A stretch of 64,000 nucleotides of DNA, from contig NZ_CP029984.1 of NCBI RefSeq assembly GCF_003293675.1, positions 1,240,043 to 1,304,042 of the forward strand, read 5' to 3'. A program made the position numbers and the translations under genes. This DNA is from Gardnerella leopoldii (GTDB taxonomy: Bacteria > Actinomycetota > Actinomycetes > Actinomycetales > Bifidobacteriaceae). Shown one piece after another: positions 16,600 to 25,336 of this stretch (positions are counted from its first letter, which is position 1; each line of letters opens with the position of its first letter). Under the pieces are notes generated by a model. The model made no database searches, was not told the origin of the DNA, and saw only the letters and a list, made by a program, of their open reading frames with translations.

Positions 16600-17519
16600 G
16601 TGATAAAACTACAACTAAGAACGAAGAAGCTGTTGTAAAGAGCACTCGTAGTGTTTCTTTCCTTAAAGATCAACATGTCAGAAGAGTAATTGGAGATACT
16701 TTCTCGCATCTGTTCTTGCTGGTGTTGTCAGTTATTTGGTTGATTCCAATCTTGTGGGTTTTGTTAGAAAGCTTCAACAAGAACACTGGTTCCTATCAGA
16801 AAACCTTCTTCCCAACTGAATACTCACTAAATAACTATATAAAGTTATTTACCGATACCGATGACATTAATTTCCCACGAATGTTCCTCAACACTTTGAT
16901 CGTGTCAATTTTCGTGTGCATTATTTCTTTGGTGTTTGTGTTAGCAGTGTCCTTCTGCATGTCTCGTCTCCGTTTCAAAGGACGTAAGACATTCATGAAT
17001 CTTGCTCTGATTCTTGGTATGTTCCCAGGTATCATGGCTGTTATTGCTATCTACTTCATTTTGAAGGCTCTTGGCTTAACAAAAGGTTCGATTGTATTAA
17101 TCGCACTTATTATCGTTTATTCTGCAGGTAGCGGTGCTGGCTTCTACATTATGAAGGGCTACATGGATACTATTCCAAAGTCTTTGGATGAAGCTGCATA
17201 CTTGGATGGATGCACAAAGTGGCAAGTATTCTGGAAGATTATTGTTCCAATCTGCAAGCCTATGATTGTGTTCCAAGCAATTACTGGATTCTTGGGACCA
17301 TGGTTAGACTTCGTTATGGTGAAGACAGTAGTGAGAGACAATAAGGAAAACTACACAGTTGCTTACGGATTAATGGAGATGCTTACCAAAAAGTATCTAC
17401 CTGATTGGTACGCTGCATTCGCAGCAGGTGCTGTGTGCATTTCCATACCAATCGTAATCCTGTTCATTATTATGCAGCGCTTCTACGAAGAGTCCATGTC
17501 TGGCTCCGTTAAAGGCTGA
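16596..17519 (+). CDS. malG: Maltodextrin ABC transporter permease MalG
   Basis: Second permease of the MalEFG importer, 307 residues, six membrane segments. EAA loop: EAAYLDGCTKWQVFWKIIVPI. C-terminus FYEESMSGSVKG is the usual MalG ending. Translation begins at a GTG that overlaps the malF stop (GTGA), preceded by GAGGAGGGATTCC inside malF, so the two are coupled. A rho-independent terminator follows at 17544-17577. No ATPase gene follows. Confidence 0.93.
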   Translation: MSDKTTTKNEEAVVKSTRSVSFLKDQHVRRVIGDTFSHLFLLVLSVIWLIPILWVLLESFNKNTGSYQKTFFPTEYSLNNYIKLFTDTDDINFPRMFLNTLIVSIFVCIISLVFVLAVSFCMSRLRFKGRKTFMNLALILGMFPGIMAVIAIYFILKALGLTKGSIVLIALIIVYSAGSGAGFYIMKGYMDTIPKSLDEAAYLDGCTKWQVFWKIIVPICKPMIVFQAITGFLGPWLDFVMVKTVVRDNKENYTVAYGLMEMLTKKYLPDWYAAFAAGAVCISIPIVILFIIMQRFYEESMSGSVKG

Positions 17520-17543
17520 TAATTTACAGGATATAAATTTACT

Positions 17544-17577
17544 GAAGGCTGAGACGCTTTCGAGCGTTTCAGCCTTC
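17544..17577 (+). terminator. Terminator after malG
   Basis: GAAGGCTGAGACGCT, loop TTCG, AGCGTTTCAGCCTTC, followed by TCTCTTTC. The stem is almost perfect with a stable UUCG tetraloop. It ends the malE-malF-malG unit and separates it from pulA. Confidence 0.85.
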
Positions 17578-17830
17578 TCTTTCGCTAGACAACACGAACA
17601 CATAAAAATAAAAAATAACTTAACACACTCGCCGTTTGACTTAATACGATAATGGCTATCGCATAAACCCTACCGTGTTTAGCCAAATAGTGCCGCAAAA
17701 CATAAAAAACTTGATAACAGAACAATAAGTAAATAATAAAATTTAAAAAACTGTATAATGACTAATACGATTAGATAATTTAGAAAATTTAGACAATTCG
17801 CAAAATAGCGAAAGAAGAAGGATACCCTAT
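17578..17830. other. AT-rich leader region upstream of the pullulanase gene
   Basis: No gene is visible. A good -10 hexamer TATAAT lies at 17754-17759 about 70 bases before the pulA start, but no convincing -35 is placed 16-18 bases upstream (AAATAA at 17731). I see no TTGCAAACGA-type operator here, unlike the neighbouring malE and malQ promoters. GAAAGAAGGATACCCTAT precedes the ATG and supplies the ribosome-binding site. Confidence 0.4.
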
Positions 17831-19840
17831 ATGACGACTCCATCTTCGGCAACATGGCCTGTATACGAAGGACCTCTTGGATTTACTTTAAATGCTAAAT
17901 CTACAACATTTACCGTATGGGCACCAACTGCACAGAATGTGACGTTAAGACTTTTTGAAACTGGAAACAACAGTGAGCCAATTCAAACACACGAATTGAA
18001 ACCGTTGCATGACGGAGCTTGGCGGATTAATTTCCGTAAGCGTTTAGACGGCATATACTACGATTATCTTGTTACTTTCCAAGATGGCACAGTAAATCGA
18101 ACTAGTGACCCTTGGAGTGTAGCAAGCGGTGTAAATGGTGAGCGCAGCCTTGTCATAGACGATGAGCGAGTGTCTCCTGCCAATTGGCATAAAGATAAGT
18201 CTCCTAAGTTTGTGCGCCATGCAATGGTTGTGTGGGAAACGCATGTTGCAGATTTCAGCAGCAATCCTAATGGCGGCTTTAAGTCAGAGCATAGAGGCCA
18301 ATATCTCGCTTTTACTGATGAACATACATCTTTGCAAAATCCAAATTCTTCTGAATACAACTTCCCTACTGGCTTGGATTATTTAAAGCAGCTTGGCATT
18401 ACTCATGTGCAACTCGAACCTATTTACGATTTTGCAACAGTTGACGAATCCACAATCGACAATGCGCGCAAAAATGGTGCTTCAGCAGAAGAATTAGATT
18501 CTCTATACAACTGGGGCTATGATCCTCACGCTTACAACGTTCCTGAAGGTGCTTATTCTAGCAATCCTTACGATGGCACTGCGCGAATTCGCGAATGCAA
18601 GGCAATGATTGCGGCATTACATGCTAATGGTCAACGCGTAATTATGGATGTTGTTTATAATCACATGTACAAGTCCGCAGAAAACGCTTTCGAATGCATG
18701 GCTCCTGGGTATTTCTGCAGGCGAGACTCTGACGGATCTTTTGCTAACGGCTCTGGCTGTGGAAATGAAATGGCTTCTGAACATCCTATGTTCCGCAGGT
18801 TTATTATTGAATCTTTGCTGCATTGGGCACGCTGCTATCACATTGATGGCTTCCGTTTCGATCTTATGGGATTGACTGATACTGAAACCTTAAATCAGGC
18901 ACGAACTGCATTAGACAAGCTTCCTGGCGGTAAAGATATTGTTATGTATGGAGAACCGTGGGGTGCTTCGGATCCTGCTGTTGATGAGAAAGTTCCGATG
19001 GGAGATAAAGACGGCAGAGGCACTCTTAACGAGCGCATAGGCTGGTTTAGCGACGAGTCTCGCGATTCCCTCAAAGGCAATGTTATGAACCATCGCGACC
19101 GTGGATATGTTAATGGCAATGAGTTCTGGTGCTCAGATGCGGCTCGCCAAACTCTTAATGCATGGCGTGATACTCCTTCTGCAGGTAAAGAAGTTGGACA
19201 GATTGTTCAATATACTTCTGCTCACGACGATTTGACTTTGTGGGATAAGCTTTGTATCTCTATGCGCGAGAATGCTAGCGATTTTGAGTTTGACGCTCAA
19301 GATGTACAACAAGTTGCGGATATTTTGAACGCTAATATGTTTGCAGCTGGAATTGTTTTGTGCTCTGCAGGCACGCCGTTTATGCTAAGCGGAGAAGAGT
19401 TTGGACGCACTAAGCACGGTTGCGATAATTCTTATAATCGCGGTGTACTAATGAACCAGCTTGACTGGGCGCGCACTGAACGTTTCAATCCGCTTGTTCA
19501 ATGGTATCGTGCACTTATAAAGCTTCGCGCTGAATATAGCTCATTGTATGACGGCAAACGCAAACAACTTGAAACGTCTAACCATACTGTTTTGGCTACG
19601 CGCATTGGCAATAATCTAATTGTTTGCGCAAATCCTATGTATCATGAAGATGCAACTATTCAACTACCTGCAATTCATAGTGCAAAATCTCAAGAGTGGC
19701 ATTGCGTACTTAATTCAAGTGATTATTTTGCTAAGTGGACTGGAAAACAGCCTGACACCAAGGTAAATATTACAACTGAAAAAAGCGCTGCTACCCTACA
19801 CTTGCCTATCAGAACTTTTGTTGTGCTTAGCAACAAGTAA
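17831..19840 (+). CDS. pulA: Type I pullulanase (GH13 debranching enzyme)
   Basis: Hydrolyses alpha-1,6 branch points of pullulan, limit dextrins and glycogen fragments. The 669-residue protein lacks a signal peptide, so it acts on imported oligosaccharides. An N-terminal CBM48-like beta-domain (about residues 12-110, LGFTLNAKSTTFTVWAPTAQ) precedes the catalytic barrel. The type I signature YNWGYDP is at 226-232. Catalytic residues: nucleophile in DGFRFDLMG (D344), acid/base in MYGEPWG (E375), third Asp in SAHDD (about D466). Length matches compact intracellular type I pullulanases. It lies between malG and malQ, all on the plus strand, in a maltodextrin breakdown pathway. Confidence 0.93.
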   Translation: MTTPSSATWPVYEGPLGFTLNAKSTTFTVWAPTAQNVTLRLFETGNNSEPIQTHELKPLHDGAWRINFRKRLDGIYYDYLVTFQDGTVNRTSDPWSVASGVNGERSLVIDDERVSPANWHKDKSPKFVRHAMVVWETHVADFSSNPNGGFKSEHRGQYLAFTDEHTSLQNPNSSEYNFPTGLDYLKQLGITHVQLEPIYDFATVDESTIDNARKNGASAEELDSLYNWGYDPHAYNVPEGAYSSNPYDGTARIRECKAMIAALHANGQRVIMDVVYNHMYKSAENAFECMAPGYFCRRDSDGSFANGSGCGNEMASEHPMFRRFIIESLLHWARCYHIDGFRFDLMGLTDTETLNQARTALDKLPGGKDIVMYGEPWGASDPAVDEKVPMGDKDGRGTLNERIGWFSDESRDSLKGNVMNHRDRGYVNGNEFWCSDAARQTLNAWRDTPSAGKEVGQIVQYTSAHDDLTLWDKLCISMRENASDFEFDAQDVQQVADILNANMFAAGIVLCSAGTPFMLSGEEFGRTKHGCDNSYNRGVLMNQLDWARTERFNPLVQWYRALIKLRAEYSSLYDGKRKQLETSNHTVLATRIGNNLIVCANPMYHEDATIQLPAIHSAKSQEWHCVLNSSDYFAKWTGKQPDTKVNITTEKSAATLHLPIRTFVVLSNK

Positions 19841-19965
19841 TTGCGTTTTAGTAAGTAAAAAAAATAATAAACTATCAGACGATCGCAACTAAACATGAGT
19901 AATCACGACACTTGTGTTTAGTTGCAATTACTTATAAAAACTAGCAAATATGTCGCAACGCTAAT

Positions 19966-19994
19966 TTGCAAACGATGTCAGGTATTTATATAAT
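19966..19994 (+). promoter_or_regulatory. Predicted malQ promoter with overlapping operator motif
   Basis: TTGCAA (19966-19971) and TATAAT (19989-19994) are separated by 17 bases. The -35 box begins TTGCAAACGATGTCA, closely matching the malE promoter motif. Transcription would start about 120 bases before malQ. Confidence 0.65.
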
Positions 19995-20058
19995 TGACAG
20001 GCAGGGTGTATTTCAATCCAGAGATGTATTGATTTACGCACTATCGCCATAGTTGCAC

Positions 20059-20097
20059 ATTTGGCACACTTACGACGATGTTAGGAATGTGCCAAAT
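20059..20097 (+). promoter_or_regulatory. Hairpin in the malQ leader
   Basis: ATTTGGCACA and TGTGCCAAAT form a perfect 10-bp stem around a 19-base loop, ending about 20 bases before the malQ ATG and just ahead of AGAAGGAGCACC. It could tune translation or mRNA stability, or be a DNA operator. Confidence 0.45.
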
Positions 20098-20117
20098 CAT
20101 AAAGTAGAAGGAGCACC

Positions 20118-22367
20118 ATGACAACAACAGCTACTGGCAAAGCTGATGCTGATAAGCCTATGGAAGAAAGCGCAGAACGTCTTGCACGTCCACTTATTAA
20201 GCTTGCTAAGGCGTGCGGCGTTGCCACTTTTTATATTGATCAGCAAGGAAGCTACACCGAAATTACAGATGAAGCATTAGTTGGAGTACTTGATGCATTA
20301 GGCATGCCTGCCGACACTCAAGACAATATTGCAATTTCATACGAGAAGGTTCAGCGCAAACGCTCTAGCGAATTATTGCCACCAACTGTCGTTTCGTTTA
20401 ATGGCGCAAAAACTTGCGTACCAATTCACGCAGGAGATGCCAAAAAAGAGCAAATTCATATTTCTCTTACACTCGAAGATGGAACAGATTATGAAGGCTC
20501 GTTAGGCGATATTCAATCCGAAGACAATGGAGATTTGTTCATTGAGCTTCCGGATGATTTGCCAATGGGCTACCACACTTTGCATGCTAAAGTAATCAAC
20601 ACGAATGGCGAGACAGCTCAACACGCTGATGTTACATTGATTGCTGCACCTGCGCGTATTCCGTTGCCTGAAAGCGTTAAGCAAAAGCATCGTTGGGGAT
20701 TCATGACGCAAATGTATTCTGTGCGTTCAAAAGATTCTTGGGGAATTGGCGATTACGGCGATTTGCGTCGCTTACTTAAGGATGCTGGAGAAATCGGCAA
20801 GGCTGATTTTATGCTGATTAATCCAATCCATGCGTGCGCTCCAGTAACACCTCTTGAGCCTTCACCGTACTTGCCTGAGTCTCGTAGGTTCTTGAATGTC
20901 ACTTATATTCGTCCGCAAGATATTCCGGAATATGCTGAATTAAGCGGAGAGGATCTTGCCAAAGTGGAGCAATTGCATGAGTCTATTGCTCCTCAAAACA
21001 ATAATCCAAATCCTATAGATATCAACGCTGCATGGGATGCCAAGCTTCCTGCGTTGCGTATTATTTTCAAGCAACCTCGTTCTACCGAACGCGAGCGCGA
21101 GTTTAGTGAGTTTAAGCATCGTTCTGGTGAAGATCTTGACGCTTTTGCAACTTGGTGTGTTGCGTTTGAAGTTTGGGGTGCTCCTTGGGGCGAGAATTTG
21201 TGGTTTGACACTACAGGCAAAGGCACTCCGCAAATTGAGCGACTTAAGCGCGAACACGCTGATTTGTTTGAGTTCCATCGTTGGCTTCAGTGGATTGCTG
21301 ATGAGCAAGTTGCTGCAGCTCACGCTGAAGCTAAAGCTGCTGGTATGGCAATTGGTCTTATGCAAGACATGGCAGTTGGCGTACACGGCTACGGTGCTGA
21401 CGTTTGGTGGAGTCCGGAACGATTTGCTAATGGCGTAAGCGTTGGTGCTCCTCCTGATTTCTACAACCAGCAAGGTCAGGATTGGGGTCAACCTCCATTC
21501 GATCCAAATTATTTGGATGAAACTGGCTATATTGCTTACCGAGACATGGTTCATAACGTGTTCTTGCACGCAGGAGCTGCTCGTATTGATCACGTTCTTG
21601 GATTGTTCCGCTTGTGGTGGATTCCACAAGGACAAGGTGCTAGAAACGGCGCATATGTGTACTACAACGTAGATGCAATGCTCGCAGTTCTTACTGTTGA
21701 AGCAACTCGCGCAGGCGGCGTTGTTATTGGCGAAGATTTGGGCACTGTTCCGAAGTATGTTTCTAAGGTTCTTGCATCTCATGGCGTGCTTGGCACTGTT
21801 GTTGAATGGTTCACTCACGACGACGAAGCTGAAGCTGCTACTAAGAAGGCTGGAAAGAAGCAAATTATTTTCGCTAATCCGTCTACATATCGAGAGTATG
21901 CTCTTGCTTCCGTTACTACGCACGATATGCCACCTACAGCTGGTTATCTTGCCTTTGAGCATGTCAAGCTTCGCGAGCAACTTCATCTGCTTACAGACTC
22001 CGTAGAAACGTTCCAGGAGGCTGCTCAAGCTGAACGCGATGCAATGATGAAGATGCTTCTTGAGAACGGCTGGATTAGCAAAGATGCTGCTGAGGATGTT
22101 GAAGGCCATGTACAAGAGATTGTGGAAGCTATGCATGCGATTATGCTCACTTCCCCATCTTTGCTTTTGCAAGTTGCTTTGGTTGACGCTGTCGGCGAGA
22201 AGCGTTCACAGAATCAGCCTGGAACTAGTACAGAGTATCCAAACTGGCGTATTCCACTTGCTGATGCTGATGGTCGTGTAGTTCACACCGATGAAGTATT
22301 TAAGTCACCACGAGTGCTATCTATGACGGCAGTTATGCGCGGCGAAAATACACGGAAGCATGTATAA
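20118..22367 (+). CDS. malQ: 4-alpha-glucanotransferase MalQ (amylomaltase)
   Basis: Transfers maltodextrin segments between chains and releases glucose from maltotriose and longer chains; cytoplasmic GH77 enzyme of 749 residues. The N-terminal region of about 190 residues, typical of the long MalQ type, precedes RWGFMTQMYSVRSKDSWGIGDYGDL. Catalytic residues are in ARIDHVLGLFRLWWIP (D491), VIGEDLGTVP (E539) and VTTHDMPPTAG (D603), and the 460s loop DVWWSPERFANGVSVGAPPD is characteristic. AGAAGGAGCACC gives a good ribosome-binding site. A double hairpin follows the gene. Together with pullulanase and the GH13 glucosidases it completes maltodextrin catabolism. Confidence 0.95.
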   Translation: MTTTATGKADADKPMEESAERLARPLIKLAKACGVATFYIDQQGSYTEITDEALVGVLDALGMPADTQDNIAISYEKVQRKRSSELLPPTVVSFNGAKTCVPIHAGDAKKEQIHISLTLEDGTDYEGSLGDIQSEDNGDLFIELPDDLPMGYHTLHAKVINTNGETAQHADVTLIAAPARIPLPESVKQKHRWGFMTQMYSVRSKDSWGIGDYGDLRRLLKDAGEIGKADFMLINPIHACAPVTPLEPSPYLPESRRFLNVTYIRPQDIPEYAELSGEDLAKVEQLHESIAPQNNNPNPIDINAAWDAKLPALRIIFKQPRSTEREREFSEFKHRSGEDLDAFATWCVAFEVWGAPWGENLWFDTTGKGTPQIERLKREHADLFEFHRWLQWIADEQVAAAHAEAKAAGMAIGLMQDMAVGVHGYGADVWWSPERFANGVSVGAPPDFYNQQGQDWGQPPFDPNYLDETGYIAYRDMVHNVFLHAGAARIDHVLGLFRLWWIPQGQGARNGAYVYYNVDAMLAVLTVEATRAGGVVIGEDLGTVPKYVSKVLASHGVLGTVVEWFTHDDEAEAATKKAGKKQIIFANPSTYREYALASVTTHDMPPTAGYLAFEHVKLREQLHLLTDSVETFQEAAQAERDAMMKMLLENGWISKDAAEDVEGHVQEIVEAMHAIMLTSPSLLLQVALVDAVGEKRSQNQPGTSTEYPNWRIPLADADGRVVHTDEVFKSPRVLSMTAVMRGENTRKHV

Positions 22368-22410
22368 TCTAATAGTTGGTTTACTGATGAACTGACTCTA
22401 TTCCCCCTCG

Positions 22411-22453
22411 TAAGGAATATGATTTGCATAGTAGCAAATCAAAATATTTCTTA
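22411..22453 (+). terminator. First hairpin after malQ
   Basis: TAAGGAATAT plus GATTTGC pairs with GCAAATC plus ATATTTCTTA around the loop ATAGTA, a long AT-rich stem 44 bases after the stop. It precedes a second GC-rich terminator and may protect the 3' end. Confidence 0.5.
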
Positions 22454-22467
22454 CATGATGTCCTATG

Positions 22468-22509
22468 TGAGGCGAGCATCTATAATAGTGCTCGCCTCAT
22501 TAATTTTTT
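22468..22509. terminator. Terminator between malQ and the DUF624 gene
   Basis: TGAGGCGAGCA, loop of 10 bases, TGCTCGCCTCA, then TTAATTTTTT. Stem plus T-tract is a classic rho-independent terminator for malQ; the convergent DUF624 gene ends 40 bases beyond and may use it in the other direction. Confidence 0.85.
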
Positions 22510-22550
22510 GCCGATTACCCCAATTTTTTAATTATTCATATAACTGTCAA

Positions 22551-23162
22551 CTACTCTTGCTTAATATACTTTGCAAATACCCGCTCTAAAATCGGAGTAT
22601 GCAGCATAATAAGCGATCCCCAACCAATGAATACCAACAAAGGCAAACCCTGCGGCAAATATACGATTGATGCAAATATTAACACAATAAACACTATATC
22701 TAGCAGTGTCATTATAAGAGTTTCTTTCCAATACGAAATACCAAAAATAAGAGAATTAACCACTGTTTTATCAATTGAATTTTTAAAACGCGCTTGTAGT
22801 GCAAACACCCATTCGGCAACAATAACCCACAATATGCTCAGAATAAATTTAATAATTAAAAGTGGAGTAGACCACACGCAAAGCCATAGCCAAATAATAG
22901 CAAGCAAAACTGGCCCCATTACAGCCCAAATAATAGTAGATTCCAAAAAATTGCTAGCAAACGCGCGAAAATAAGCTGCAGTAATATGTCCTTCACCTTG
23001 CTCTGTACGTCTTGCAGCATCATGACCGGCACAAAGAGAAGCACCGATAGTAATTAAAGGAATGCTTGTTAAAATCATCAATATTGTAAGCCACACGGCA
23101 TCAGCAAATGTTTCCATGCTTTGCGCAAACTTTGAATCTGGGCTTCCAAACGAGAAAATCAT
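22551..23162 (-). CDS. DUF624 (YesL-like) membrane protein
   Basis: Integral membrane protein of 203 residues with about five hydrophobic segments. The N-terminal part, FADAVWLTILMILTSIPLITIGASLCAGHDAARR, is the DUF624/YesL family signature. Family members are regularly encoded with CUT1 sugar transporters in Gram-positive bacteria but have no established biochemical role. Here it lies downstream of the permease pair at 23354-25035 on the same strand, behind that operon's terminator, so it may be transcribed by read-through or from its own promoter. AGGAGATAGTATAG precedes the ATG. Confidence 0.82.
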   Translation of the reverse strand: MIFSFGSPDSKFAQSMETFADAVWLTILMILTSIPLITIGASLCAGHDAARRTEQGEGHITAAYFRAFASNFLESTIIWAVMGPVLLAIIWLWLCVWSTPLLIIKFILSILWVIVAEWVFALQARFKNSIDKTVVNSLIFGISYWKETLIMTLLDIVFIVLIFASIVYLPQGLPLLVFIGWGSLIMLHTPILERVFAKYIKQE

Positions 23163-23267
23163 TCTATACTATCTCCTGGTTTTATGACGCAATTCCTATG
23201 CTCTACTATCTATAGATACCTTTAACAACGAACTCTACCACCTAATTACAAACTAGCGTAACTATTA

Positions 23268-23316
23268 AAAAAAATAATGACGGTGTGCACAAACGTAATA
23301 GTATGTGCACACCGCC
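23268..23316 (-). terminator. Terminator of the second permease operon
   Basis: On the minus strand GGTGTGCACA and TGTGCACACC form a perfect stem around a 13-base loop, followed by GTCATTATTTTTTTTT. It sits between the permease gene ending at 23354 and the DUF624 gene. Confidence 0.85.
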
Positions 23317-23353
23317 GCTTTTACTGCCACTTGAATTTTGGAGGAGAATTAAT

Positions 23354-24187
23354 TTATCCCTTTACTGCACCAGACATAACACCTTTGATAATGTACTTCT
23401 GGCAGATGAGATAGAAGATTATGATTGGAACAATTGCCATAACCAAGCAACCCATCATGGCACCCATCTCAACAGATCCATAACCACCCTTCAAATACTG
23501 AACAGCTATAGAAATCGTCTTATACTTGTTGAGATCGAGCGTCAAGAATGGAAGCAGGAAGTCATTCCAAATCCACATTGCCTGCAAGATTGAAACCGAA
23601 ATAATAGCAGGTCGCATAATCGGCACAATAATCTGGAAGAATATACGTGGTACAGAAGCACCATCAATCATTGCAGACTCTTCGAGTTCTTGCGGAATAC
23701 CCTTAATCACACCAGTGAAAATAAACACTGCAAGTCCTGCACCAAAGCCTAAGTAAATAATCCACAATCCCCATGGAGTATTCAACTTTAAAGTGTTCGT
23801 AATGTAAGCAAGGGTGTACATAACCATCTGGAACGGCACAATCATGTTAAACAGGAACAAAACGTATAGAAGTTTTGCTGCCCAATTGTTCACACGAACA
23901 ATCCACCATGCACACATTGACGTGCACAGAAGAATGAGGATTACAGAACCAACAGTTACAACAATAGTCCAGAGGAAACTCATTGGAAAATCAGTACGAT
24001 TTGAACCTAATACGTAGTTAGACATTCCAACAAACGATTTTGAACTAAAAGTAAAAGGATTGCTTGCAATATCAACCTTAGACTTGAAAGAATTCAGTAC
24101 CACTAAAGCTATAGGGAAAATCCATAACAAGCTTATAAGAGTGAACAGCACAGTCCATAACGCAGGATGCTTTGTTTTCTCGTTCAT
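23354..24187 (-). CDS. CUT1 sugar ABC transporter permease (MalG-like), second system
   Basis: Membrane subunit of 277 residues with six hydrophobic segments, starting ALWTVLFTLISLLWIFPIALVV shortened here to the first helix at about residues 9-30. EAA-type loop: ELEESAMIDGASVPRIFFQIIVP, where the usual EAA is ESA. C-terminus KYIIKGVMSGAVKG is MalG-like. The start overlaps the stop of the upstream permease by four bases (ATGA). It pairs with the permease at 24184 and the binding protein encoded at 26513 across the LacI gene. Confidence 0.92.
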   Translation of the reverse strand: MNEKTKHPALWTVLFTLISLLWIFPIALVVLNSFKSKVDIASNPFTFSSKSFVGMSNYVLGSNRTDFPMSFLWTIVVTVGSVILILLCTSMCAWWIVRVNNWAAKLLYVLFLFNMIVPFQMVMYTLAYITNTLKLNTPWGLWIIYLGFGAGLAVFIFTGVIKGIPQELEESAMIDGASVPRIFFQIIVPIMRPAIISVSILQAMWIWNDFLLPFLTLDLNKYKTISIAVQYLKGGYGSVEMGAMMGCLVMAIVPIIIFYLICQKYIIKGVMSGAVKG

Positions 24188-25035
24188 GCCGCTACCTCCT
24201 TTGACCTAGTGAGCATATTCTGAACCATAGCAATAACAGCCACGACAATGAAGAACATGACTGCCTGAGCCTGACCAACGCCTTCACATCTTGGAGTAGT
24301 GAAAGTTCTATAAATATTGAGAGCTAACATCTCTGTTTTCCTTGACGGACCACCGTTAGTTAATGCGAAGTTCTGATCGAAAAGCTTGAAGCCGTTGGTA
24401 ATTGTTAAGAATGTGCAAACAGTAATAGAAGGCATCATCAATGGAATAGTAATCTTGAATAAAGTCTGCCTTGGGCTTGCACCATCGACAGCAGCTGCTT
24501 CCATAACATCTCCTGGAAGAGCCTGCATTCCTGCGATATAAATAATCATCATATAGCCAATTTGCTGCCAGCAAACAACAATCACAAGGCCCCAGAAACC
24601 GAATACTTCAGAGAACGTAATCGTACGATTGAAGTAGCCGAGTATACCATTTAACAAGAGCTGCCAAATATAGCTTAAAACGATACCGCCAATAAGATTT
24701 GGCATAAAGAACACGGCTCTGAATATCGTCGTGCCCTTGAACTTCTTAGTAAGCATGTACGCAATTGCAAAAGCAATAACATTAATAATTATTGTTGTAA
24801 TAACTGCAAAAAGCGTTGTGAACAAAAACGAATAAACAAGATGCGGATCTTTTAAAGCTCTATAGTAGTTACGAAAACCCACAAACTTACCATCAGTCAC
24901 AGTAGTGAATTTTCTAAAGCTCAAGTACACACCCATAATAAATGGCACTAAGAAGCCAACAACAAACGCAGCAAACGTTGGCAGCGCAAATAACCACCAC
25001 CATTTACGTATTGCTTTTCCGCTCATACTAATCAT
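24184..25035 (-). CDS. CUT1 sugar ABC transporter permease (MalF-like), second system
   Basis: Permease of 283 residues. The first helix is WWWLFALPTFAAFVVGFLVP; the EAA loop reads EAAAVDGASPRQTLFKITIPLM; KLFDQNFALTNGGPSRKTEM is the MalF-family signature. It is first in its operon. AGGAGGAGAAAGTG precedes the ATG at a somewhat long spacing, and an in-frame ATG three codons later is an alternative. The promoter (25104-25131) overlaps an operator core AACGTTTGACA. Confidence 0.92.
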   Translation of the reverse strand: MISMSGKAIRKWWWLFALPTFAAFVVGFLVPFIMGVYLSFRKFTTVTDGKFVGFRNYYRALKDPHLVYSFLFTTLFAVITTIIINVIAFAIAYMLTKKFKGTTIFRAVFFMPNLIGGIVLSYIWQLLLNGILGYFNRTITFSEVFGFWGLVIVVCWQQIGYMMIIYIAGMQALPGDVMEAAAVDGASPRQTLFKITIPLMMPSITVCTFLTITNGFKLFDQNFALTNGGPSRKTEMLALNIYRTFTTPRCEGVGQAQAVMFFIVVAVIAMVQNMLTRSKEVAA

Positions 25036-25103
25036 GACTCGTCACTTTCTCCTCCTTGAGAGCGACATCCACGTAGACATCGCTGTCCCGAACCAATAAC
25101 TTC

Positions 25104-25131
25104 ATTCTACTACATGAATTAGCTATGTCAA
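25104..25131 (-). promoter_or_regulatory. Predicted promoter and operator of the second permease operon
   Basis: Minus-strand TTGACA (25126-25131) and TAGAAT (25104-25109) are 16 bases apart. The -35 box overlaps TGACAACGTTTGACA (25126-25140), an operator-like dyad with an AACGTT centre typical of LacI-family sites. Confidence 0.65.
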
Positions 25132-25201
25132 ACGTTGTCATTTTCGATATGTCACTTCAAACAAATATCAGAATTTAATTTTAAAAAATTGCTTATTATC
25201 G

Positions 25202-25253
25202 TTGGCATTCCAGCAAAATTTGCTAGAATAGAAATGTCTGCAAACGTTTGTTT
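25202..25253 (+). promoter_or_regulatory. Predicted promoter and operator of the LacI-type gene at 25337
   Basis: TTGGCA (25202-25207) and TAGAAT (25224-25229) are 16 bases apart. Directly downstream lies CTGCAAACGTTTGTTTG with the perfect core CAAACGTTTG (25241-25250). A repressor bound here would block its own transcription; the site's centre is about 112 bases from the operator at 25126-25140. Confidence 0.65.
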
Positions 25254-25336
25254 GTTTCGAACTATAAAAGTTCGCACTAAACAATTAAACACAAGGCTGT
25301 GCTACACGTTTGTTATACGCGAATAAAGGAGTTCAC

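Noticed and set aside
20940-22172. 410-codon minus-strand open frame opposite malQ
   Set aside because: Shadow of the GH77 gene. It is rich in Ser, Asn, His and Cys, matches no family I know, and the plus-strand frame contains the full catalytic set.
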